Shown here in pieces: positions 11,640 to 23,850 of a stretch of DNA of 64,000 nucleotides. Position 1 is the stretch's first letter, and each line of letters starts with the position of its first letter. This DNA comes from Taenia hydatigena (lineage: Eukaryota; Platyhelminthes; Cestoda; Cyclophyllidea; Taeniidae). The notes beneath the pieces were generated by a model, which was given only the letters and a program-made list of their open reading frames with translations, ran no database searches and was not told where the DNA came from. The translations under genes were made by a program, and so were the position numbers. The stretch is taken from assembly GCA_036345935.2 (NCBI GenBank), contig JADWOT020000607.1, positions 17,822 to 81,821 on the forward strand, in the 5' to 3' direction.

Positions 11640-12214
11640 TTCTTCATGCGCTCTTATCAAACATGAATGCCGTGATTTCGTGCAACAAGTTAGGGACATT
11701 CCACTTCGCTGGAATTGAAGGTGATAAACTTAAAATACAAATGCAAGACACAGGTATTGCACCTAGTCGAAACAAAGCAAGGATCTTAAGCCAAATTTCG
11801 ACCACCGTGATTTGTTTTGCTGTGTGCAGTAAATGGGGTAATGACACCCTCAAAACTCATGCAGCGTACGGTATCATGCGAGTTGCAAGGCTAATGAAAC
11901 GTTAGCCCGCAAATGGTTATCATGATATCACCTTTTACGTTACAACAGGAGATGTGGTGTCAACTGAGATAAAAATCTTAGCACATTTGATGTGCCAGCA
12001 CACCAGTCCAGCTTTGCTGCGCATAAACCAGAGACGCATGAGTTCTACACCAGGGTGTGTACTCCTCACATTAGGTCTTGAATTTCTGCCGTGTGTATCA
12101 TTACACGATATGCTTCCACATCGTTGCAAAATGCTGAACCTGACGCTGAGAACCACAGTCTATGCTCCGTCCAGTCGGAAGGCGCATGACGTGGTCATGC
12201 ACGTTCTGAAATAA
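11640..12214 (+). pseudogene. Two FnIII-like remnants in tandem
   Basis: First piece, about 11640-11905, contains GDKLKIQMQDTG and ISTTVICFAVCSKWGND and ends at TAG. The copy at 40169-40456 stays open for 95 codons despite many amino-acid changes. Second piece, 11954-12214, contains KMLNLTLRTTVYAPSS and ends TAA, matching the inverted piece at 11353-11628. No leader exon or phase-consistent splice pair was found, so I treat these as decayed exons. The first piece could alternatively be a fast-changing coding exon. Confidence 0.3.
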
Positions 12215-13056
12215 AAATAAATTAATTTGTCATAAAAGGAAGACATTGAAACACAGAAACCATTCGTTTCACCATAAAATGTGTTTGTGCTTACAGTGGG
12301 TCGAACACCCTTGTGGATTTCGGCTTTGTCGACAGAGAGGGTAGACAGAGTAAGAGGTACCTTTGCGTACAATAGATTATGAGTGGTCCAATGGCAAAGG
12401 TCTCCTGATGTCTTACAAGTGACTTTGAATTAAGGACCGCAGCTCTGGTTGCTTTCTTCGGGACGCGACTTTTCCATCCAGTCAAAGGGACGTTTCTAAA
12501 GTGTATCAATTTGAGTTTTGCACAACATTTTTATGAGCTGCAGAGCCTTAAGGTCCATAGAATGGTAAAATCGAAGCTTCTATGAAAGATGTAACGTAGC
12601 GAATGTGTGAGATTTGGTCTTCGCTAAGAGTATGGGACAGTGAGAAAAGTAAAATAAACAGAAATTGGTAAGGAGTGGCGCAAAGGAATGGAGGCATGCA
12701 AATGGGCATGTGGAGTATTTTAGTAAACCTATGCACAATCATCTAATCCTAAAATCTTAAATGCGATAATTTGAGTATGCTAGATGGACTGTAACAATTC
12801 TAAAACGCCTTTCATCCAAGGATGGTTTGCTTTATTTCACTTGAAAGAAGTTTTCAACAGCGCAGCAGCATTCTAGTAAACTCTGGAGCTTGGCATCTTA
12901 CACAATCCCTCCTGATTTGTCGGCATCCCATAGAGCTGTGTGCTGAGTGTGTTAGTGATCAATGCAGGGTCAAGGCCAGCCAAATGCTGTGTAAGGCTGC
13001 GAAGCGCTCTCTGTCTCCGCTCCTCTTATTGGCTACTCTGCTGACATGCAGTCACC

Positions 13057-13079
13057 CACGCACGCACGCACGCACGCAC
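13057..13079. repeat. (CACG)n short tandem repeat
   Basis: About six CACG units, visible directly. Shorter versions occur at 41558-41570 and about 54158-54171 in the related blocks, so the array has expanded in this copy. Confidence 0.9.
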
Positions 13080-13728
13080 TCAAGATTCACTGACGTTTTG
13101 TAGTGCCAGTAACTGTCAACGAATCCGACTAAGGAGGCAAAATTATTTTTCATCTTTCGTCAAAACCGATCAGCTCCAATTACAGTGCTTATTATGATGA
13201 TTGTCGCAGCAAATAACTCTGCTTCTCTCATCGACGTCTGGTCAAATGTGGACTTTATTGCCGTCTATTTACTTATAAACAGGCATGTGATTGCCATTAA
13301 AAGCAGCGATTTGTCCATGTCGTTTTTTGAAGCCACAAAGCGGCGTCGCTTAGCGAAGTGGATTATCCCTGATCCACTGCGGATTAGATGTTCAACTAGT
13401 TAGTTAACTGCCTCAGAGTTAAACCATTTTTTAAATGTTTTTCGAAGCATTTGACCTGCAGAATTATTAATCATGGAAGTCCATTTACTCCAGGCACGTA
13501 GATGCATGTTTACCGTCACTAAAAGAGTAAGCACACCACGGCAAATTGAAAGAGCATGTCCCAAGTTTGCACGATTTTGAAAATACTGTACTCAGTCTGA
13601 AACGAACAAATGAGCCTGACTTCATCCACAGGCATGCTGTCACATCGAACAATACTTGCTGATGTGTCATTGATGCCTGAAGTCCCCACACATCTTATCA
13701 CCATCCAAGCTGATCAGCCCACATTTCA

Positions 13729-16348
13729 TGCTTACACCCTCTTTAAATTGATGGTCCAAAAATTGCTAATTTCTTGAAATTTCAAGCAAGATACGGTTTT
13801 ATGTGTGAGTTTATATAGCAATGCTTGATTTTTTCACTCACCTCGTCACGGTGAACGAGGAGTGGTTTAAGCTGGCTTTGAGAGCCTGTCTCAACCCCTC
13901 CCGATTCCCATGTAATGCAAGAGCTACAATTACCACCGCTTACGATTCTTAGCAAAATTACTGCCCATGTTTATCACAATTTCCGCCTAACTTTACGGTC
14001 ATACTACACTCTTACCAGAGGACCTAAATGAGCCGAATTATTCAGAAAATAAACTGTGCAATAAGGCTTACTCTCCTTCAAAGCTGAGGGTAGGCAGCAT
14101 TACCAATTTCGTCTGGGCGTTCCTTATCGTCCGTAAACAAAATAATCTAAGAGGTCCAGGCAAAGACGCTTAAAGAACAGGTGGATCCGATTTGCTGTGA
14201 AGTCAGTTAGTAGCCTGCTGTGGTGCCCCGAATAACCTATTGAGATGCATTAAAATAACGAAATACAGACTGAACTTTGTGCGGAACTCCAATTTGGATG
14301 GTAGGAGTAAGCAAAATGCTAGCATCTCCACCTGTGTGAGAGAGCTAGCCATCGCAATTTGATTGCCTGATTTTATTTAGTTCACTTGAGTGAGATGATG
14401 TATTGCCTGCTTCGCAAGCCAATGCGCAAAATGGGAGCAGGATGGTGCAGATAAAGTCAATGGACCATTCACATGCCAGAAATTCTCTGCTGTAGAGGGA
14501 GTCATTAAAAGCTAAGCCTCAACTGAGGATTGAAGGCATGAGAAGTGATGAGGTGATGTCACAATGAGGGACATTGGTATGTGATCCGCCGCATAATCAC
14601 TAAGCGTACTGCTATGCTCAAGCGATCTGACGCAGGAAAACGCCGCCGTCACATGCTAGACATGGGGTGAAGTTAAAATTTTCCAAATTGTCCATTGTTA
14701 CATACTTCAGCTAATGGGCTTATACCGAAATGCCGATTGGTAGTGAGAACGCGTAGGTGGGTGTCACAGGAGAGGTTCACACTTCCATGGAATTAGACAT
14801 CGCACAATAGCTGCACTTATCGTAGAATCTCCTCCACAAATTGCCTGTCACAATGCATACACTGCGGAATGTCTAACTCGACCTCTTCTGTGGCAAATCA
14901 AGTTATGTGTGTGCAAAGTAGCTCAAAACAGAGGAGCCGAGTTGCCTCTCATTTGAGTGCGCTACATGACTTTGCCAATCCACCCATCTAACACTGCAAA
15001 TTTTGACCAGGTTGTTGCATTACACTGCAAGTACTTTGAAAGCAAATGCTTCGGATGAAATAGAATAGATAAAGTTGACATAACATTGCGCAGTTAACCA
15101 TCAAACACCCAGTTCGAAAGAATCTGGTCTAAACAGCAAACCGCTTAAATAAGTACCTTGCCTTCGTCAGTTTAATGTTCAAAATTATCCTGGTAATATT
15201 CTATTTAATTTACCTTTCAATAGAGGCAAGACATAAGTAACCATTTTCTGATTTGCAGTTTAGGTCTCCATTCGAAAGAAATTAACGTCGCATTTACCGC
15301 AAATGAGACGTGAATAAGCTGCAATCAAGGTCCATAGGTGATTGCTATAGAAAAGCCTCAGTAAGGATAATTAGAGTCCTTCCTTCCTTACTCATCACCA
15401 CCCTTTCACAGCTCTTCAGTTTTAGGTCGTGATTAGACCATTGGCCGTATTTTCAACAACGTATTATTGACAAGATGGTAGAACGAAAACATGACTCTCA
15501 CTAAAGACGGACAAACTTCGCAGTTGTGGAGCTATGAGCCGTTGGATTGTCAAACAGACCATTAAAACCGGTGAATTATTGGTGCAAAACCAAACTGTTA
15601 ACGAAAAATGCCTCGCTAAACATGTTTACTTCAGGCAGTGCTTGTGCTCAACACAACCGTTTGACGCATTGTCGACTGGAGCTGACAAGTGTTTGGTCAG
15701 TGGAGAATTTTAGAGCAGTCCATACCACCAGAAAAAGGCATGTCTGATTTTATTATCAACTGAGTTATTCAGAATGTGTGTGCATCAATTTACTTCGCAA
15801 CGGGAAGTTGGATTCGTCTGCTTAGCTTCTAGTTCTACTGAGCCTATCATGATGCCAATTATTAACCGTAATGTTAAACTTCGGCAGACGAGACTCCAGT
15901 GTAATTGACATGTGTATAATGAAACCACTGCTTGCCCTTCTTAACAAAGTTGGAAGCCAATTCCAGCTATGTCTGCAGTGAGCCTTACGCCCTGTGAGAC
16001 CAGGTACTTACATACCCCTGTTGATGAGCATTGCTGAGCGAGCCACATTTTTCCATTTTGCAGCTCACATGCTTCAATACAGCTTCAGGTGGATCAATCT
16101 TCTACTAAGCACTTATCACAAGTTTCGATACTGAGCATGACAATCCTATTTGAATTCATGAAGACCCGATGTTGACAGTGTCCGTGGATGCCATGTGAAG
16201 TGGTGAGTAGAATGACTGGCGTTAGCAACTGCGACGACTGTGATCATGCATAACAGTTTGTCTATCTCGTTTAATAGAAGCATGTCAATCACTGACACAA
16301 GTGACTGTTCTTTTTGTATTCACAAAAGTCAGCTGGAACGGGTGATAA
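13729..16348 (-). repeat. Perfect inverted repeat, right arm (A block, copy 2)
   Basis: Exact reverse complement of 7061-9680 wherever compared. Unlike the left arm, the flanking sequence changes abruptly at both ends: B-block tail on the left (the C block present at 42.8-44.4 and 54.8-56.5 kb is missing) and D block on the right. This fits a copy of an internal piece of A copy 1 placed at a B/D junction, or a conversion tract whose edges coincide with the block edges. Confidence 0.9.
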
Positions 16349-17189
16349 TCCACTGGCGAATGGAGTCCAGTCCCAGTTGCAATACAAATATGACTTACTG
16401 CATCGCTTCAAGTGTTACCCTGACGAGGACGAAAAGCTCGACGAATCGGGTTGGTCTTTGAATAAAATGCTTTCTAATCGAGAGCTGTTCTGAGCATGTC
16501 AGCAGCTTTTGCAATGTTTGGCCAGTCGCTGCGCAATCTTGCTTCAAATGTTTCCATTTTGCACGGTTTGGGCATCGATTTTGAGAAGTTATACTGATTA
16601 GTGTAAATACCTCACCTGAATTCATAGTGCAAATCGGAGGGGCTGATTTCTTTATGCGACGCATTCAATTGGGATGCAACTCGGCTCCTTCGAAATAATA
16701 ATGTCCACGCTCACGAGACTTCACCCGGATTGGTCAATGCAGCTGCTCCTTCAACCGGATCTATTATAGTTGCAGGAATGGCAACTATGAGAATTTTTGA
16801 AGAAACAACGAAACATCTAGCTACAAGGCTCACCTCTGCTTATTTGGTGTGGGCAACAGGTAAATGAATAAACTAGATTAATTTTATTCGGAAACCACAC
16901 TAGATCACACTATGAAGCTTCTGCAGTGAATAAGGTCGCCAGAGTAATTTGCAATGGTGCGTGGTTAATCACAAGGCCAAGACGCTCAGCTATTTTGCAA
17001 TTTAAAACTAAAAGCCTGGCAATGGTTTACTTTAAGATGTATGCATTTCCATGCATGCATTTTGTAAGATCCAGTTACAGTATGTCTTGCTTCACCTTGC
17101 ATCAAAGCATTGGACAAAATTGTAGTTTGTGTCTTCGCCCGTATTTTAATCTGTTCCGGTAAAGTACGGAAACACACCTCCTTACGCCA

Positions 17190-17320
17190 ACCAATCCACT
17201 TTGCCAGAGGGCCGCTTCAAAGCACTCATGTACCTTGAACCGTGATGCTGAGGCTAAATTAACAATGGCCAACAACATGTGCAACGTCTGGAGAAATATA
17301 TGTTAAGAAGTTAGTGAGAC
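17190..17320 (+). pseudogene. FnIII exon remnant in D block
   Basis: The DNA around GATGCTGAGGCTAAATTAAC and AACGTCTGG aligns with the intact-looking FnIII exon at 61122-61343 (segment reading DAEAQLTMVNNICNVWELYV). Here the frame is broken soon after CNVWRN. A near-identical remnant lies at about 58480-58610. Confidence 0.4.
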
Positions 17321-17745
17321 ACAAAACAAATCACATCAACTCAGATGCTGAAACTCACACTTACCTGAGCGTAGTCTAATCCCACATTCTATGTACTTTA
17401 TCAAATGCTACATAACAGACGTGCATAATCCTATCAACTCTAATGCCTAACCCGGCATCGACACCAAAAGGAGAATGCTGTTTGACAATATGTACTTTCT
17501 TTGAAGCACCTACGGCCTATCTACCTAAATTCCAGTCGTTATTAGAATCGACAAGGAGATAGCACTAGCACAGATAATGTACTGAAAATGAGCAAGTAAC
17601 ATTCAAATTGGCAAATTAAGCGAATCTTCAACGAGTGAGCATTCACTTTGCGCGAGGAGTTTTCGATCTAAATTGATGGCCACAATAACTAGATCTTAAT
17701 ATAAAAATGAATATTTTATTTAATCCACACAAAAACATAAATTGT

Positions 17746-18057
17746 TTATTTCCAAGAAGCATGTTGGCAACAAGGAATCAAATGCAATGGAATCAGTGGA
17801 ATATCAAAATACGAAAATACCTTGAGTACTGAGCAGGAGATTTCAGTGAACACAGAAAGAATCACACGATGTGTCGCGAGTAGCAAGCGCAAAGGCAGAA
17901 GACTGCCGATGCACAACTGAAGAACCGCATACAATGCAGCCTGTGTCATGCAAAATACGGTGGTGGATAAATCAGTAAGCGAAAAATTGTAGCACTTCGG
18001 ACACTTTCTAAACCAGTAACACTGCAAAAAGCAATGTAACGCGAGTGCGAATTCCAC
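17746..18057 (-). other. Hydrophobic 103-codon minus-strand open frame
   Basis: Starts MEFALALHCF and ends CCQHASWK. The stop codon overlaps an AATAAA, and another AATAAA follows within 50 bp, as at a gene 3' end. The D copy at 59025-59228 keeps the last 67 codons, but an upstream stop removes the start. Differences between copies mostly alter amino acids. There is no recognisable domain. Chance is a good alternative given the AT-rich flank. Confidence 0.2.
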
Positions 18058-18430
18058 TGATGCATGAAATTGTGCAGACTAAGGCAAGGCTGTCACGAGT
18101 ACATCACCCTGTCCATATGTCGTTGTCATTGGAAACTGATAACATGAACATCAGCACTTCATAATTGGTGTGGAGAGTCCTCCGTGCTCACCCACTTGAG
18201 AGTTAGTGTGCTGCCTCAATATCGTGATGTTGGTGTTCAAATGCTCGCTGTTGTAATTACTTGCTTAGCAATCTTCCTATCTTACCGATGCTTGATGACC
18301 TCTCATTTTACCATTAACTCAACGCACAATTGTGTGCATGATGAGGAAGTCGACTGATCTTTGACAGCTAAGCTGAAGCACTTTTGGTGATCAGCGTTGA
18401 CTGGTGATTGTGTGGGAGAGAATCGACTTG

Positions 18431-18559
18431 CTTAGTGGATTGAAGAAGGGCGTGGTGTTGACCGCATTGTACTCTGGTGTAGTTTCGGTGATTCTCCCGC
18501 TCTTATGCAAACAAATGCAAGCCAACCTGCGCACTGTACTAATGCGCATAAACCTCTAG
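18431..18559 (+). pseudogene. Transmembrane-tail exon remnant
   Basis: Reads LSGLKKGVVLTALYSGVV then SVILPLL, a single hydrophobic span after a basic pair, and stops at TAG 18557-18559. Homologous to 59701-59832. The upstream TAG in the same block removes the ATG seen in the other copy. It resembles the C-terminal membrane segment of an antigen-type protein, but the joining FnIII exon is broken. Confidence 0.35.
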
Positions 18560-18960
18560 TGGCATCCTTACTGGACAGCTGTTGTGTGTGGAAAACAGTA
18601 CCGATGCAAAGGGCAGGAGTTGCACTTGTGTGCCAAATACTATGGATTCATAGTCCCATGCATAAACACTTGGGGCGTTTAAGTCGTTCTATTCAGTTTC
18701 GAAATTGACCTCTGTCTAAAAATTACATCGCATAGATCGAGGTGTGCATCTCACTAAATGACTTTAGCCGTGGGAAAATGTTATGTCTTGACTTTCTTCC
18801 AAAACAAAGCCTGCTTCCTATGAAAGTCTTTTTTCCGCTAGCACCGCAACTGGTTTGATTTCCTTCACTGATAATTTACAGTACGGTACGCAATTCTAGC
18901 CGTCCTGCTGTGTTTATCTGGGTTCTTCTACTGTTCTCTGCATTCTCAATCACTTCTTTG

Positions 18961-19559
18961 TAAATCAGGTGCCAGTGTGTGTGTGTGTGTGTATGTGATA
19001 AGATTAAATAAAGGCCTTTTTAAACTCCAACTACTGTTGTAATGGTAGGACCCTTACGTGAGAACATCGGCTGGCTGAAGAAATGCGCAATAAAATCTTA
19101 AGGCTTAAGAACCGCAAGTAGCAGAAGCTCTGTAGCTTACAATAACCAACACTGTGGGTCTTAAGGAAAATAAAGCAGTAAATATGCATTGCAATGAGCA
19201 AGCGCAAGTGTCGGTTGCCTCTCCTCAACTAATAATACAAATGCAGAACATCGCAGTAAAATTGACATTTCACATTCTTAAAGCATTTCTGGTTTCAGAC
19301 TGCTGAGTGTCATGAAATACCAACCGTCTCACAACCGTGGGCATTTCAAATGGTACAATTTCTGCGAAAATTTGAAGATCATACACAAACATTCCTCCTC
19401 CTTTACGTCCTCGTTCTTGCGACAAACAGTGGTTCCCTGTTAAACGAATCAGTTGGACTGATAATCTTGAGCAGGCGATTTAGCATCAACTTTCATTTAT
19501 TTTGAAGTGAACTCGCACATCCGGTGTGTCTAAAGCCAAAAATCACCAGAATTGATACC
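18961..19559. other. No supported gene
   Basis: Between the D and E blocks; short frames only. Confidence 0.4.
18975..18992. repeat. (GT)9 microsatellite
   Basis: Nine GT units, directly visible. Confidence 0.9.
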
Positions 19560-21090
19560 ATGGTGTGCAAAAACATGCGGCTTCGTTGTTGTTGCCGCCA
19601 CCAACATGTGGCTAAATACTGTACGAAATGCAGATGTAATTGGCCATTGCTATTTTGCCACGGCATCACGAAGTGTGATTGAGTGCCCAGGTAAGGCAGT
19701 GGACATTCACTCCGCCCACATCTGTGTATGCTGTTTTCTCGCAGAAGGAAGGAACGAACACCGAACTGATTGTGGAATCGGCTAACCAGTGGCAATAAGT
19801 CAAACGAAATAAGGTTTAGGCGGCATGAGGAATACTGGCGCACCAATTGCAGCCACACCATCAACTTTGGCAGCATATTCACACCAATTAGGTCCCAACC
19901 AACGACGTTAAGCTGAGCGCGAAGTACAATAAATGACACCATTTGCAGAGAATAGATTTTCACGACTAAATTCATTTCGTGTGGTACGCAATGGCAACTA
20001 TCACCTCATCCTATATGTGCGCAAGTTAAGAGGCAAGGATAAGTGGCGAAATTGAATGGAACTGTGCATAGAACTGTGATTACACACACATCCTAACGCA
20101 ATTGATTTGTGCTCGCCCATTGTTTTTGCTTTCATATGCAAAGGGTGTTCACCAGGAATGTCACCAGAGGTCACCCACGCATTCGCACACCGCGTTGGTG
20201 GGAATGCTGGTATGAGCTAAGCAGTAGGAAAATCACCATTTCTGTCTACTAAGCGGGTTCATTCTCCCACCCAGTATAATCAATCCATACTTCGCACAAG
20301 AATTATTTCAGCTTGCCTGCCTACAACTGAGTGTATTCCTCAGCATCCCAACAACCCTAACTGCAGTTGACATTACAATTTGGAGTCATGAGGCGTCAGT
20401 AAATTATCAACATTATTAGCAGAGCTAATCACAACGCTGAGTGTGAGACGAATGTCACGACAATGGAGTAACCCACGAGCCCTTCATTTCGAGCCACATG
20501 GGGATAGTGAACGGTACTAGATTTGGGAAAGTGGTGTTGTTGACTCAACAGTGAGTGAATTGCCAAAAGTACGACAAAGGAAAATGTGGTAAACACCACG
20601 CCCCTCTTGCATCCTTTTGGTGGTTCGACCTTCGACACAGTTCCATCAACCAATGCTTTCCAATCTGTGTCATTTCTGAGCAATGGAAAATACCACGGTA
20701 AGGCCAATTGCAACACTGTGTGAGTCTTGTCGATCCGAGTCCAATCTGGAAGCACTGACGCTCATGTCACCACTAGGCAAAGGCAACGACTCATGGACAA
20801 TGGGAAGTACGTGTGACAGCCTTTTCACTGCCTCCACACTTTAAGAGAGGATGGATTCCACACGCCCGACTGAACACTGATCACATCGTTGGTGGTATCG
20901 GGAGTGTCACATGTGCTACAATATCTAGCATTTTAAAATAAACAGCATCATTTATTTCGTGACACGGATGCATAAGTTGTGGTAGCTTATTTGAGGGTCG
21001 TTGAGATTTTCTAATTTTGCTTGCTCCTCTTGACACGTTGTGTAAGTTCTCTGTGTCCTTCAGCGAACTCTGCTCAATACTTCTCAAGAA
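19560..21090 (-). repeat. E block, inverted arm 1
   Basis: Reverse complement resembles 22240-23850 (paired coordinates sum to about 43.3 kb) and 60.2-61.35 kb. On the minus strand it carries an FnIII-like frame (19975 down: MNLVVKIYSL, LNVVGWDLIGVNMLPKL) and a membrane segment (20755-20429: GVVFTTFSFVVLLAIHSLL). The tail-type exon near 20.25 kb has lost about 45 bp compared with 60543-60683. All look decayed. Confidence 0.7.
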
Positions 21091-22239
21091 CTCTTGCCTC
21101 TACGCTCTGAAGCCGAGAGACAAGCCTGTCATTTCTCAAAGGGTATGCAGGACTGGTTGCCGGTGTTACTGTGTGTTTCGTGAGGACCACACTGGCGCAC
21201 TTAATTTATGCCACATGACTTCTTGCGCTTGTAAAACTAACCAGTAAGTGGAACATATTTGTGCTCTCAATTGTTGAATCTGAGACTTCTTACCAGCATT
21301 CAGGTTAATCACTAATCTGGATTTTCGAAACAAGAATTGCCATCCCTTAAGCAGTCTGAGTGGTACATGCTCCTCGGTCTTTGAGGAAGTCTTGAAGTTC
21401 TCTAATAAATTGCATGTGTCTTGGTACCCAAATAATTCCTTCTTGCTTTCAAGTAGTCACTGCTTTTGTATGTATTCATTTAATGTTTTTGTGCACAAGA
21501 GGAAGGAAGCAGTCTTCCGCCAAAATCTTGGAACCACTAAATCGCATCGTCTCGGGCGGAAGTTCTACGTAGCATGTTTATTTTCAGCGAACTATTTTAT
21601 TGTGAGCGTACCTTGCCGTGCAAGTGCGTGTACTTTGCAAAATTATGCGGCTTTAAGTTAAGGAGTGTAATTTGTCCTTCTATGACGAAACTGTCTGTTG
21701 AGAGAGAGCCTACGAGTGCCCTTAATGCACCATTTCGAGTGCACATGTGCTCATGTGCAGCTGCTTAGCGCTTAGTGCCTTGATATCTCGCATGGGTTTA
21801 CATTCTCATCTCTCGAATCTATGATTGGCTTGCACTTGCTTCCCGCCCTTGTTTGACACAAAGCAAATCAGTCGGTGAGGAAGTTGCTCAAATAATAAGC
21901 GAATGCATCTCTTATTAGTCAGACAGTAGTAGGCGGCCCGTCCACCAATTGCACTAGCACATCTTCCAAATTCAATTAGGATCAGAAGCCATGTTCTGCA
22001 TTAGTCAGTCCTCACCACATCGAGTCCTATGCCATCAAATTGCTTTAAACTAGGCCGGTGAGTTCGCTCGCATGTGCAAGCAAATTGATTTGGTAGGTGA
22101 ATCCAACCAACTCCACCTAAACACCGGTTGCGTCATGTTATTGCACTTCATTGAATCCAGCTGCACTATTCATCAGGTTTTATTACAAATTGGGGTGGAT
22201 TACCAAGCAAAAGCGTAGGCACTGTACTTCTTGAAATCT
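21091..22239. other. Spacer between E arms; no supported gene
   Basis: Single-copy within this window. A Cys-rich 76-codon frame starts at 21017 and an 89-codon frame at 21392, but neither has splice signals or a domain I recognise. Confidence 0.4.
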
Positions 22240-23850
22240 ATTGGGTGAAGGTCAGTAAAAGACACGGAGAACTTGCACAATGTGTCACGAAGAGCAGGTA
22301 CGAAAAAACTCTCACCGGCCCTCAAATAAGCAGCCACAAATTCCTCATCCATGTCACGCAATGAATGATACTGTTTATTTTGAAATGCTAGATATTATAG
22401 CACATGTGGCACTTCCGATACCACCGACGATGTGGTCAGTGTTCAGTCGGAAGTGTGGAATCCATCCTCGCTTAAAGTGTAGAGGCAGTGAAAAGGCTGT
22501 CACACCTACATCGCATTGTCCATGAGTCGTTGTCTTCGCCTAGTGGTGACATGAGCGTCAGTGCTTCCAGATTAGACTCGGATCGGCAAAACTCACACGC
22601 TATTACAATTGCTCCACCGTGGTGTCTTCCATTGCTCAGAAATGACACAAATCGGAAAGTATTGGTTGGTGGAACCACCAAAAGGATGGAAGAGGGGCGT
22701 GGTGTTTACCACATTGTCCTTTGTCATAGTTTTGGCAATTCACTCACTTCTGAGTCAACAACACCACTTTCCCAAATCTAGTGCTGGTTACTATCCCCAT
22801 GTGGCTCGAAATGAAGGGCTCGTGGGTTACTCCATTGTCGTGACATTCGTCTCACACTCAGCGTTGTGATTAGCTCTGCTAATAATGTTGATAATTTACT
22901 GACGCCTCATGACTCCAAATTGTAATGTCAACTGCAGTTAGGGTTGTTGGGATGCTGAGGAATACACTCAGTTGTAGGCAGGCAAGCTGAAATAATTCTC
23001 ATGCGAAGTATTGTTCGATGATCCCGGGTGGGAGAATGAACCCGCCTAGTAGACAGAAGAAGGCTTTGGTTGTCATCGCACGGCCCACTGATAGTTGTGG
23101 TGATTTTCCTACTGCTTAGCTTATACCAACATTCCTACCAACGCGTTGAGCGAATGCGTGGGTGACCTCTGATGGCATTCCTAGTGAACACCCTTTGCAT
23201 ATGAAAAAAAAAACAACGGGGCGAGCACAAATCAATTGCGTTAGGATGTGTGTGTAATCACAGTTCTATGCACATTTCCATTCAATTTCGCCACTTATCA
23301 TTGCCTCGTAACTTGCGCACATATAGGATGAGGTGATAGTTGCCATTGCGTACCACACAAAGGGAATAAGTCGTTGAAAACACTTCTCTGTAAATAGTGT
23401 CATTTTTTGTACTTCGGGCTCAGCTTAACGTCGTTGGTTGGGACCTAATTGGTGTGAATATGCTGCCAACGCTGATGGTGTGGCTGCAATTGGTGCGCCG
23501 GTATTCCTCATGTCGCCTAAATCTTATTTCGTTTGACTTATTGCTACTGGTTAGCCGAGGTCCCAATCAGTTCAGTGTTCCTTCCTTCCTTTTTCAGGAA
23601 GGCAGCAGTCACACAGATGTGGGCGGAGTGAATGTCCACTGCCTTACCTAGATACGCCATCACACTTCGTGGTGCTGAGGCAAAACAACAATGGCCCATA
23701 ACATCTACATTTCGTACAGTACTTATCCTCATGTTGGGCAAAGAGCCACATGATGCACAGCGCACAGCCAAGCTATCATAACAAAACTTGCCTCTGTAGG
23801 ATAGATGGTGAAGAGTGAGCTATTTGGCCAACACAGTCTGCCTCCTTCCC
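22240..23850 (+). repeat. E block, arm 2
   Basis: Plus-strand counterpart of 19560-21090. Contains a membrane-segment frame (22609-22869: GWKRGVVFTTLSFVIVL), a tail-type exon at about 23029-23165 broken by a two-base deletion relative to 60543-60683, and an FnIII-like frame (23397-23651: LNVVGWDLIGVNMLPTL). It ends with a segment (about 23770-23850) that reappears at the right edge of the window. Confidence 0.7.

Larger units (their letters stand above)
9711..13728 (+). repeat. B block, copy 1 (spacer of the perfect inverted repeat)
   Basis: Direct counterpart of 38246-41768 (offset about 28.5 kb), inverted counterpart of 48.5-50.3 kb, and related to 52.5-54.8 kb (+) and 32.7-35.4 kb (-). 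Its last part (13340-13728) matches 54.42-54.83 kb. It has lost about 130 bp near 10670 relative to the copy at 39121-39250. It carries FnIII-like remnants on both strands (11353-12214). On the minus strand a hydrophobic leader-like stretch (FLFILLFSLSHTLSE) lies at about 12.6-12.7 kb, upstream of the minus-strand FnIII remnant. Confidence 0.75.
16349..18960 (+). repeat. D block, copy 1
   Basis: Collinear with 58040-60230 from about 16750 onward, very similar between 17.0 and 18.9 kb. The first part, 16380-17220, also matches 4730-5410 inverted. Contents: the DESGWSL peptide fragment, an FnIII-like remnant (17190-17320), a minus-strand open frame with polyadenylation-like signals (17746-18057) and a transmembrane-tail remnant (18431-18559). 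Confidence 0.7.

Noticed and set aside
11438..11905. A continuous 155-codon plus-strand frame as one protein-coding gene
   Set aside because: Its first half overlaps the opposite-strand FnIII-like remnant and is not open in the second copy; only the second half (from about 11640) keeps an FnIII-like pattern.
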